Source: Aquimarina sp. RZ0 (GTDB lineage Bacteria > Bacteroidota > Bacteroidia > Flavobacteriales > Flavobacteriaceae). From it: a stretch of 52,398 bases of DNA. The notes beneath the pieces were generated by a model. That model had not been told where the DNA came from and searched no databases. It saw only the letters and a list, made by a program, of their open reading frames with translations. Location of the stretch: the NCBI RefSeq assembly GCF_008370685.1, contig NZ_VTZU01000047.1:1-52398 (forward strand), in the 5' to 3' direction. Positions 45,342 to 52,398 of this stretch are shown in pieces; the stretch's first letter is position 1, and every line of letters begins with the position of its first letter. Position numbers and translations under genes: made by a program.

Positions 45342-47042
45342 TTATTTCTTATTATTAGAAATCTGCTCTGCTATCAATAACGCATTGTAAGCATTCACTA
45401 TTTTACCTGATTTAGAAAGTTCAGAGAATGGAACTGTCTTTTTAGTACCATCTTCTTGTTTTATTTCTACATTGATATTATATGAGTTTCCTGATTGCAT
45501 AAGAACATTCTTCATTTCTGCTGCTGAGAGATCTGGATAATAAGACCATACTAATGCAGCAATTCCAGATACAATGGCTGTTGAAATAGAAGTTCCTCTT
45601 TCTATCGTATAACTGTTTTCGGGAAGTGTTGTTTTTATATTGTCACCAGGAGCAAAAACATCCACATCTATATTTCCATAATTTGAAAAATCAGTGATTA
45701 GATTCTCATTAACTTCATCAGAACTAGCACCTATCATCATAAAATTAGATGAAATCTCTGAACCATTATTTATGTTATCATTTGGATAATATTCATTCTC
45801 AACTTTATTAAGATCAAAGTGATTATTCCCGGCAGAAGAAACTATCAAAACGTTATTTTTTTCTGCATATTTGAAAGCGTCATCTACCCATTTTTTATTT
45901 AGAGAAAAAAGTTTGCCAAAGCTCATATTGATAACCTTCGCTCCATTATCAACAGCATATTTAATAGCTAAAGCAATATCTTTATCGTGTTCATCACCAT
46001 AAACTGAAATACAAACAGGCATAATTTTTACATTGGCAACTCCATCAATACCGATATTATTATTTCTTTTAGCTCCAATTACTCCAGATACAATAGTACT
46101 ATGTTCAAAAAAATTTATTTTCTGATTAACTATATTATTTCCATAATTGTGATCTAATAAATTTTCAGAATTATCGCCAAGTATAGTTCGATCATTATAG
46201 CTTAGGTTTAAAAGCTTATTAATATTCTCTTCGGCTAATAACTTATAATTGGTAATATATTTCTCAGTAAAATCATATTTGATGAAGTTGCTCATTCTTA
46301 AAATATCTCTTTGTAAAAGGGTATCTTTTGGGTATAATAGTTTTAGGCTGTCTAACGAGGATATTGTATAATTATGATTAGGAAAATAAGTTTTTAATGT
46401 ATTTTTTGCATTCGAATGAGATTTATATAACATATTTCCATAAATAGTATCCTCAATTGCTAATTTTATTTGTTTATTAAATTTTTTATTTGCCTTACTA
46501 TATAATTGAAAAGAACTAGAATCTTTTGAAGAAATACTATTATCTAAAGTTGTATTATTGAATAGGCTGTCATATTTCCTAAGAATCCTAGTAAACTCAT
46601 AATTGCTAAATAAAACTTGTTCACCTTTGCTGCTTCCTGTAAAATTCCATCCTTGTATGTCATCTATATATCCATTATCATCATCATCAATACCATTATT
46701 TGGGATTTCATTTTTATTGATCCATATTTGTTGTTTAAGATCTTCATGATTATTGTCTATGGGAGAATCAAGAATTGCCACTATAATTGTATCTCTAATT
46801 GATTTATCAATAAGAAAAGTATATGCCTTATTTAAGCTTATACCAGGTATTGTATCTTTAATAATATCTTTATGATACCAATCTTCATATTCTTCTTTAG
46901 TTAATTGCTTAACTTTAGGAACTAACATGGAATAAGTAGGAACTGAAATTATCTCGATGTTTTTTTTTAGATTATTATCCTTACACGATAAAATAAACAG
47001 AACGGCTAAAACCAAATAGGAAAACATTTTCATAATTAACAT
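45342..47042 (-). CDS. Subtilisin-like (S8) serine protease lipoprotein
   Basis: This 566-residue lipoprotein has signal MKMFSYLVLAVLFILS then Cys20. The catalytic triad is Asp92 in AILDSPID, His314 in FEHSTIVSGVIGA and Ser485 in GTSISTAIVSG (numbering from this start). The oxyanion Asn probably lies in SSAGNN. Between Asp and His is an insert of about 220 residues rather than the usual 30-50, including DDDDNGYIDDIQGWNF, which is common in Bacteroidota S8 proteins. An in-frame ATG at 47033 is an equally good start. The protease sits between two esterase paralogues on the same strand. Confidence 0.88.
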   Translation of the reverse strand: MLIMKMFSYLVLAVLFILSCKDNNLKKNIEIISVPTYSMLVPKVKQLTKEEYEDWYHKDIIKDTIPGISLNKAYTFLIDKSIRDTIIVAILDSPIDNNHEDLKQQIWINKNEIPNNGIDDDDNGYIDDIQGWNFTGSSKGEQVLFSNYEFTRILRKYDSLFNNTTLDNSISSKDSSSFQLYSKANKKFNKQIKLAIEDTIYGNMLYKSHSNAKNTLKTYFPNHNYTISSLDSLKLLYPKDTLLQRDILRMSNFIKYDFTEKYITNYKLLAEENINKLLNLSYNDRTILGDNSENLLDHNYGNNIVNQKINFFEHSTIVSGVIGAKRNNNIGIDGVANVKIMPVCISVYGDEHDKDIALAIKYAVDNGAKVINMSFGKLFSLNKKWVDDAFKYAEKNNVLIVSSAGNNHFDLNKVENEYYPNDNINNGSEISSNFMMIGASSDEVNENLITDFSNYGNIDVDVFAPGDNIKTTLPENSYTIERGTSISTAIVSGIAALVWSYYPDLSAAEMKNVLMQSGNSYNINVEIKQEDGTKKTVPFSELSKSGKIVNAYNALLIAEQISNNKK

Positions 47043-47179
47043 TTTTTAGTAAATAAAATAAACAGCTTAAAATAATAAAACTTTGAAAATATTATTAGCT
47101 ATTTAAGGAACCTATTATTTAATGCACTTCTGCATTCTAAAGATTCATTCAATGATTAAAAAGATATTGGTTATGATAT

Positions 47180-48355
47180 TTATCCATCTACCTTGTTTCT
47201 TAATTTACGATCAGCTACCTCTATACCCTGAATAATTTTTCTTAGATCAGCCAATACCTTATGATACTCTTTTCTTGAACTTTTAGTAATTAGGTTCATT
47301 TCATTCACAAAGAGGTAGGATAGGACTGTATATAACTGCTGCCGATGATCAGATAAATCACTTCTGTCTGTAATTGCTTTAATATTCTGAAATACCAAGT
47401 CAACGTGCACTTCTAGCAAGGGATGGGGCTTCGTCTTTTTTATATAATCTTCTATTTTTTTATATGCCAACTCCAATCCGTTGGTTTGAGTATCGATCCC
47501 AATAAACTTTACCTTTTTAGCATCAGCTACCGTTTTATTATAGCGATACATCCACTCGATCATATCAATTACCGACTCTACATTCCAGATCCAGAAGCCC
47601 TGAGCCGATAGCGCATCTCTGCTATTACCTTTGCCATAGAGTACATAATCATTAATCGGCTGGCAGCCTATATGACTGGCTTCAATACCAAAAAGGGTAA
47701 ACCCCATCTCTTTGACCAGAAACTCCAACATACGGTGTTTCATCTGGAAAATCTCTTTGGTGCCATGACTGGTCTCTCCCATCCCCACAATTTGCACATC
47801 TTGCAACAGCAGTTTTAAATAAGAAAGGTCACTAAATCCTGTTTCTGCCACTACGCTGCTAAGCGGGATTGATTTCTTCTGTATCCAGCCAATAACGCTA
47901 TCTTGTTGCGCTTTTCTAAATTTCTGGAGTGCCTTGTATTCTTTAGGCGAAAAAACTTTAAACTTTTCTACTATATAACTTCCATCTATATTATTGATAA
48001 AGTTTTGCCGTACAGAATCTTTTAACCATCGCGATATAAAAGGAGAAACTTTAAAGGTATAGGTGTCACTTTTTTTAACAGGAAATTCAACAATCTCAAG
48101 ACCTTCTTTTCTAAAGTTAGCCAAAAAACCTTTAAGGGTATCTTTTTTGGGGGATGATATGATCACCTGAAGGTTTACATCTTGTTGCCGTAAATGCAAT
48201 TGCACAAAATCACCTTTGGTAAGCGATAGTGTATACGAATGTAGCTCATTGCCTACGATATTCTTTTCTTGCCCTTCCTTAAATGATAGAGATCTGTCTT
48301 GTGCCATCAATAGCTGCGAACAGATAAATGATATCAGTATATATATGATTTTCAT
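47180..48355 (-). CDS. Erythromycin-esterase-family protein, C-terminally truncated (paralogue 2)
   Basis: The 391-residue product has a signal peptide to about residue 18, a PPC-like beta domain (20-110) and the first two thirds of the esterase domain (GMGETSHGTKE, GIEASHIGCQ, FWIWNVESVIDMIEW). It stops at KLRNKVDG, exactly where the full-length paralogue continues with NVRDEYMAQ. The C-terminal third with the WAHNTH motif is missing. Bases 47186-47849 are nearly identical to 49105-49768 although the flanking parts differ by roughly a fifth, pointing to gene conversion or recombination. It is probably inactive. Confidence 0.8.
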   Translation of the reverse strand: MKIIYILISFICSQLLMAQDRSLSFKEGQEKNIVGNELHSYTLSLTKGDFVQLHLRQQDVNLQVIISSPKKDTLKGFLANFRKEGLEIVEFPVKKSDTYTFKVSPFISRWLKDSVRQNFINNIDGSYIVEKFKVFSPKEYKALQKFRKAQQDSVIGWIQKKSIPLSSVVAETGFSDLSYLKLLLQDVQIVGMGETSHGTKEIFQMKHRMLEFLVKEMGFTLFGIEASHIGCQPINDYVLYGKGNSRDALSAQGFWIWNVESVIDMIEWMYRYNKTVADAKKVKFIGIDTQTNGLELAYKKIEDYIKKTKPHPLLEVHVDLVFQNIKAITDRSDLSDHRQQLYTVLSYLFVNEMNLITKSSRKEYHKVLADLRKIIQGIEVADRKLRNKVDG

Positions 48356-48519
48356 AATCTATTGTATAACAGAAAAATTGAAATGTATACTATAAGTAAA
48401 TACCTTTTTGATCGTATTTTGTGATGTTAACGAATCCAAAACAATAATCATTTTAGTTAATATTTACGATACTCAAGAAAGGAATTAAAGATAAGAAAAC
48501 ACCTCTTTACCATCCTATA

Positions 48520-50325
48520 TTACTTCTCATTTTGTATTCGCTTTTCTATTTCTTTTTCTCCTCCGGGAGTAAGTACCGCAGTAGAAGTCTCTTTGATAAA
48601 AATCATCCCATCAAAAGAGTTACCAGGGATTATTTTTATTGTTGGAGAATATGTACGCCCAAAAGCCCAATTAGAAAATGCTGTATGCGTGCTTAGATTT
48701 TTATTCAAAAAAGCTTGTATAGCCTTATGATTAGGGTACTGCTTAAAATCCAAAAATAACATTTTCTTCTTAGACTGTGTAAAATACCAATCCAGGCTTC
48801 CTTCTTTGCTAGGATATATTTTAAAGGAGCCTACTTTATCATATATGTATTCTCCTTCTCTTTTAAAGTAACTTCTTGCTTGAAAACTTCCCTGATAGGT
48901 AGCAAAACCGATAGCATAATATTTGATATCCCCCAAGTATCTTTTTAAAACACTCCCTAGCGGTTTTTGACTTCCGTTAGTGAAAGATTCAGGATCTTTA
49001 TTAATATGAGTGTTATGAGCCCATAGCATCATTTTGGCTTCTCCCCCTTCTTTTTGTAATACTTCCAGAATAGTTTGTGCCATATATTCATCACGAACAT
49101 TATAATCTACCTTGTTTCTTAATTTACGATCAGCCACCTCTATACCCTGAATAATTTTTCTTAGATCAGCCAATACCTTATGATACTCTTTTCTTGAACT
49201 TTTAGTAATTAGATTCATTTCATTCACAAAGAGGTAGGATAGGACTGTATATAACTGCTGCCGATGATCAGATAAATCACTTCTGTCTGTAATTGCTTTA
49301 ATATTCTGAAATACCAAGTCAACGTGCACTTCTAGCAAGGGATGGGGCTTCGTCTTTTTTATATAATCTTCTATTTTTTTATATGCCAACTCCAATCCGT
49401 TGGTTTGAGTATCGATCCCAATAAACTTTACCTTTTTAGCATCAGCTACCGTTTTATTATAGCGATACATCCACTCGATCATATCAATTACCGACTCTAC
49501 ATTCCAGATCCAGAAGCCCTGAGCCGATAGCGCATCTCTGCTATTACCTTTGCCATAGAGTACATAATCATTAATCGGCTGGCAGCCTATATGACTGGCT
49601 TCAATACCAAAAAGGGTAAACCCCATCTCTTTGACCAGAAACTCCAACATACGGTGTTTCATCTGGAAAATCTCTTTGGTGCCATGACTGGTCTCTCCCA
49701 TCCCCACAATTTGCACATCTTGCAACAGCAGTTTTAAATAAGAAAGGTCACTAAATCCTGTTTCTGCCTGTACACTGCTAAGTGAGATTGATTTCTTTTG
49801 TATCCACCCAATAACACTGTCTTGTTGTGCTTTTCTAAATTTTACTAATGCTTTATGCTCTTTGGGAGATAAGACTTTAAATTTTTCTACTACATAACTT
49901 CCTTCTATACTATTGATAAAATCTTGCCGTTCTTTACCTTTTAACCATTTTGAAATGTAAGGAGAAACTTTAAAGGTATAGGTATCACTTTTTTTAATAG
50001 GAAGTTCTACAATCTCAAGACCATCTTTTCTAAGGTTAGCCAAAAAACCCTTAAGCGTATCTTTTTTAGGAATCGAAGCTATCACCTGAAGATTTACATT
50101 TTTTTGCCGCAAATGTAACTGTACAAAATCACCTTTGGTAAGCGATAGCGTATACGAATGTAGTTCATTTCCTTTGACACTTTTTTCTTGTCCTTCCCGA
50201 AATGAAATAGAGGAGTTCTGACTGAAAATTTCTTTTGACACAAAAACCAGTAGCACGAATAATAAAAGAACATCTGGTAACTTAATTTTGTAAAAAGATA
50301 TATTTATTAAATTATAAATGTTCAT
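48520..50325 (-). CDS. Erythromycin-esterase-family protein with N-terminal beta domain (paralogue 3)
   Basis: This 601-residue full-length member has a signal anchor (about 17-35; LLLFVLLVFVSKEIFS), a PPC-like beta domain (about 40-125; HSYTLSLTKGDFVQLHL, VNLQVIA) and the complete esterase domain (about 185-575) with GMGETSHGTKE, IEASHIG, DEYMAQ and LWAHNTH. The ATG at 50325 is preferred over an in-frame TTG at 50340. It ends with the same tail as paralogue 1 (GEKEIEKRIQN). It is colinear with, and 127 bases downstream of, the GG-leader peptide gene. Confidence 0.87.
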   Translation of the reverse strand: MNIYNLINISFYKIKLPDVLLLFVLLVFVSKEIFSQNSSISFREGQEKSVKGNELHSYTLSLTKGDFVQLHLRQKNVNLQVIASIPKKDTLKGFLANLRKDGLEIVELPIKKSDTYTFKVSPYISKWLKGKERQDFINSIEGSYVVEKFKVLSPKEHKALVKFRKAQQDSVIGWIQKKSISLSSVQAETGFSDLSYLKLLLQDVQIVGMGETSHGTKEIFQMKHRMLEFLVKEMGFTLFGIEASHIGCQPINDYVLYGKGNSRDALSAQGFWIWNVESVIDMIEWMYRYNKTVADAKKVKFIGIDTQTNGLELAYKKIEDYIKKTKPHPLLEVHVDLVFQNIKAITDRSDLSDHRQQLYTVLSYLFVNEMNLITKSSRKEYHKVLADLRKIIQGIEVADRKLRNKVDYNVRDEYMAQTILEVLQKEGGEAKMMLWAHNTHINKDPESFTNGSQKPLGSVLKRYLGDIKYYAIGFATYQGSFQARSYFKREGEYIYDKVGSFKIYPSKEGSLDWYFTQSKKKMLFLDFKQYPNHKAIQAFLNKNLSTHTAFSNWAFGRTYSPTIKIIPGNSFDGMIFIKETSTAVLTPGGEKEIEKRIQNEK

Positions 50326-50452
50326 TTTATATTTGTCCAAAACGCTGTTATTTGCTTTTAAAAATTATATTCCAAAGACAAACTTTAGATAAATTATCAA
50401 AGTAGAATATAAAAATAATCTCAACTAATTTCTAACGGATTAATAATGTTTA

Positions 50453-50626
50453 TTAACAAGTTGCTGCCTGTTCACTTCCTTGACAATTTGGATCATTATT
50501 CTGTTTAGTTTTTTCTTCCTGGCATAGATCGTTATCTGATCCTCCTCTAATCCTTTTCATATTATGGGTATGAAGTTTAGAAATTGTAATTTTAGTTAAC
50601 TGTAATTTTTTTGGATTCGTTTTCAT
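50453..50626 (-). CDS. Double-glycine-leader natural-product (RiPP-type) precursor peptide
   Basis: This short gene gives 57 residues. The leader part is MKTNPKKLQLTKITISKL followed by HTHNMKRIRGG. It fits the Bacteroidota precursor pattern K-L-x-L-x-K-x-T-I-x-x-L, then M-x-x-I-x-GG, seen in class I lanthipeptide-like and other GG-leader precursors (TIGR04149 type). Cleavage after Gly28-Gly29 would leave a 28-residue, Asp/Asn/Gln-rich core with Cys35, Cys48 and C-terminal Cys57 plus Ser30, Thr40, Ser51 and Thr56. A perfect -7 box precedes it. No LanB/LanC, radical-SAM enzyme or peptidase-ABC exporter is in the window, so maturation genes must lie elsewhere or the peptide is an orphan. Confidence 0.72.
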   Translation of the reverse strand: MKTNPKKLQLTKITISKLHTHNMKRIRGGSDNDLCQEEKTKQNNDPNCQGSEQAATC

Positions 50627-50648
50627 TTCTATTTTTTTAGTTTGGAGA

Positions 50649-50656
50649 CAAATGTA
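50649..50656 (-). promoter_or_regulatory. -7 promoter box of the precursor peptide gene
   Basis: On the minus strand the bases read TACATTTG, a full match to TAnnTTTG, 22 bases ahead of the ATG. The -33 region (about 20 bases further up) does not show a clear TTTG. This suggests the peptide gene has its own promoter in the 111-base gap after the regulator gene. Confidence 0.5.
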
Positions 50657-50737
50657 CGTTGATACCTGTTAATAGTATATAAAAGGTAGTCTTATTTCTA
50701 GAATTAAGACCATCAAAATGTTTATACATATTGATTT

Positions 50738-52297
50738 TCAGGAGTTTATTTTTTTTATAAAATAAGAAGGGTATATTCCGGTTCTTTTATGAAATGACTT
50801 TGAGAACACTTCGGTTGAATTAAAACCAGCTTCATTCGCTAGTGCTTTAATCGTGTACTTTCGTATTTTTGTATCCGTTTTTAATTGTTCTATGATATAG
50901 TCAATTCTTAAATCATTGATGTAGGGAGAAAAAGTTTTATCTCTATAAAATTTAATAACTTTGGTTAAATATTTTGAATTCGTATTCATTTTTTTTGCTA
51001 AAATAGAGGAGGTAAGATTAACTTCTAAAAACCCCTTGTTTTTTTCAAAATCTTCCAGTTCTACTAGAATCAATTCAACCACATCTTTTGTAATATCAAT
51101 CGAAGAACTATTCGTAGTTGTGGTATTGACTTTTTTAACCTCTTTTTTGGTATTCACCATAAGGTTATCAAAACGTTTTTTGTATCGTTTATTTTTTTTA
51201 TAGCTTATAAAGAGCGTACAGGTAACTCCCAGAATCACGAGTAGTGAAATAAGAATAATATAATAAGATCGATTGTTCTTGGTGGTAAGCTCCTGTATGA
51301 TACTCTCTTTTTGCGACATCAGAATAGGGGTGTCGAATTCTTTATTCAATTTATCAGTAGTAGACTTATACCGGGTATGAAAGATACTGTCATTATAGAG
51401 TAATCTATTGATGTAATAGAGCTGGTTATCCTTATCATTAATAGATTTATAGTATTTTATCATTTCTGGATAGGCTGGTCTTGATTCAGATATTAAATCA
51501 TCGTATTTTAATACAATAGAATCTATTTTTTTAAAATAATCTATGGCAATTTCTTGTCGATTTATTGCATTATAACATTTCCCTAAATAAAGATAGCCAT
51601 TGATTAAATTGTGATAGCCATTACTAAATCTATATTCACTTTTCAAAAATTGTTTTATTCCTCCTTTAATCGATTTTATTGAGAGATCATAGTCTTCATC
51701 ATAATACTGTAATATTCCTTTATTTAAAGTATAAACAGCTTTAACATGAGTATTCTGAGACATTTTTTCACCCTGATTATAAAAATAATAAGCAGAATCA
51801 ATTTCTTTGTTTAATCGACATGTAGACACTAATTCTGAAAGGAACCTAAGGTATCGTATTGAATCCTTTGTTTTATTACCAATTTGTGATTTTTCATACT
51901 GTATAGATTTTTTATAGAGAGCTTTGGCCTCATCATACTTTCCAAATTTTCTTTTTAAGGTTGCAATTTTAGAACGAAAAAGAGAGATATAGACAAAAAC
52001 ACTCTTTTTTTCCGCATGTTCTAGCCCTTCCAAATAATAACTCAAAGCTTTATTATAATTGCCTTTTCTCTGAGTAATTATACCTTTAGTTAAGTACATA
52101 GACCCTGTTTGTAATACATGTTTGGTGTTTTTAACCTTAGTAATACCACTATCCAAATAGATAATGCGCTTTTCATAGTTTTTTTCAAAAAAATATGATA
52201 TCCAAAAATAGCCCCTAGCCATTTCAGAAATACTATCCAGATCTTTTGCTTTTTGTAAATAAGCCTTTGCAATCCGGTGGTCATTGATAGTTGGCAA
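50738..52297 (-). CDS. TPR-type AraC-family transcription regulator, 5' end lost
   Basis: The 519 visible residues comprise tetratricopeptide-like helices (about 5-300; GNYNKALSYYLEGL, GKYDEAKALYKKSI), a transmembrane helix (about 345-365; YYIILISLLVILGVTCTLF), a linker and a C-terminal AraC/HTH_18 domain (about 415-518; YTIKALANEAGFNSTEVFSKSFHKRTGIYPSYF). Complete members begin with a signal peptide and more TPRs. Here the frame begins at a TTG, its first nine or so residues are read from transposase DNA, and an in-frame stop lies a few codons further up. The gene is thus truncated by a rearrangement and may not be expressed normally. The GG-peptide gene follows it. Confidence 0.8.
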   Translation of the reverse strand: MPTINDHRIAKAYLQKAKDLDSISEMARGYFWISYFFEKNYEKRIIYLDSGITKVKNTKHVLQTGSMYLTKGIITQRKGNYNKALSYYLEGLEHAEKKSVFVYISLFRSKIATLKRKFGKYDEAKALYKKSIQYEKSQIGNKTKDSIRYLRFLSELVSTCRLNKEIDSAYYFYNQGEKMSQNTHVKAVYTLNKGILQYYDEDYDLSIKSIKGGIKQFLKSEYRFSNGYHNLINGYLYLGKCYNAINRQEIAIDYFKKIDSIVLKYDDLISESRPAYPEMIKYYKSINDKDNQLYYINRLLYNDSIFHTRYKSTTDKLNKEFDTPILMSQKESIIQELTTKNNRSYYIILISLLVILGVTCTLFISYKKNKRYKKRFDNLMVNTKKEVKKVNTTTTNSSSIDITKDVVELILVELEDFEKNKGFLEVNLTSSILAKKMNTNSKYLTKVIKFYRDKTFSPYINDLRIDYIIEQLKTDTKIRKYTIKALANEAGFNSTEVFSKSFHKRTGIYPSYFIKKINS

Positions 52298-52398
52298 AAT
52301 AACTGGGAGGAACTCTCACAATATTTTCAATTTAGTGCTCCTATCCGTAAAATGATCTATACCACTAACGCAGTAGAAGGCTTTCATCGCCAAGTACG
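52271..52398 (+). mobile_element. IS256-family transposase, C-terminal fragment
   Basis: The plus-strand frame from 52271 reads PVVIDSWQNNWEELSQYF, then IRKMIYTTNAVEGFHRQV to the window edge. This is the conserved C-terminal region of Mutator/IS256 transposases (SWxxNWxEL ... IRKxIYTTNAxE). The roughly 280 residues that should precede it are absent: upstream is the AraC gene in the opposite direction. The element is therefore truncated on its left at about 52265-52278, while its right part continues outside the window. Confidence 0.85.

Noticed and set aside
43153..50325. Macrolide resistance genes, because of erythromycin-esterase similarity
   Set aside because: The proteins are exported, carry an extra N-terminal beta domain and are distant members of a broad hydrolase family; nothing shows macrolide hydrolysis.
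1..52398. tRNA, rRNA or complete insertion sequence
   Set aside because: No cloverleaf, rRNA-like stretch or full transposase was recognised; only the IS256 fragment at the right edge is supported.

Overview
The window looks like chromosomal DNA of a marine Bacteroidota, most likely a Flavobacteriaceae member of Aquimarina-like type. This rests on low GC, two TonB-dependent receptors, a receptor/DUF4249 lipoprotein pair, a type IX secretion (T9SS) sorting domain, a thioester alpha-2-macroglobulin lipoprotein, a TIR protein with a TAnnTTTG (-7) promoter box, and Bacteroidota-type polysaccharide genes. Species assignment is inference; no rRNA or tRNA gene was seen.

Layout. (1) 1-9.2 kb: the 3' part of a TonB-dependent receptor, then on the minus strand a large thioester-containing alpha-2-macroglobulin and a lone TIR-domain protein with a paired palindromic operator candidate. 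(2) 9.7-25.8 kb: a tightly packed plus-strand exopolysaccharide/capsule operon. It holds an outer-membrane barrel protein, WlbB- and WlbA-like enzymes of the diacetamido-uronic-acid pathway, a Wzx flippase, an FkbM methyltransferase, two GT4 glycosyltransferases, a multi-pass membrane protein (GT-C or polymerase type), an asparagine-synthase-like protein overlapping an ATP-grasp ligase, a FemAB-like transferase, a DUF354 protein, a NodB-type deacetylase, and an MBOAT/SGNH O-acylation pair. Separate units behind it encode a Bacteroidota-type sugar transferase and a Wzc-type tyrosine autokinase. No Wza-type export lipoprotein and no WbpA/E/I enzymes are in the window, so the pathway must be completed elsewhere.

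(3) 29.9-32.7 kb: a gene-poor stretch with a YciE/YciF ferritin-like gene and a dense set of palindromic intergenic repeats. One family is 162-163 bp with ATACGATTT ends (four clear copies, three nearly identical). Another is about 155 bp with GAGTATGTTTAAAAA ends, and a third is a GC-rich double hairpin. (4) 32.7-42.5 kb: a 1533-residue G8/beta-helix/CBM6/DNRLRE protein exported by T9SS, an M57 metalloprotease lipoprotein, and a TonB receptor/DUF4249 pair whose 3' end abuts a copy of the 162-bp element. (5) 43.1-50.3 kb, all minus strand: three erythromycin-esterase-family paralogues (one truncated, sharing a near-identical tract of about 660 bp with its neighbour), an S8 protease lipoprotein, and the decayed start of a prolyl oligopeptidase gene. 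(6) 50.4-52.4 kb: a previously unlisted 57-codon gene for a double-glycine-leader natural-product-type precursor peptide with its own -7 box, then a TPR/AraC regulator that has lost its 5' end at a junction with the C-terminal part of an IS256-type transposase running off the window.

The most interesting points for follow-up are the small GG-leader peptide and its esterase/protease neighbourhood, the combination of three amino-acid-type transfer chemistries in the polysaccharide operon, the TIR gene with its 21-bp phased double operator, and the recently active short palindromic element.
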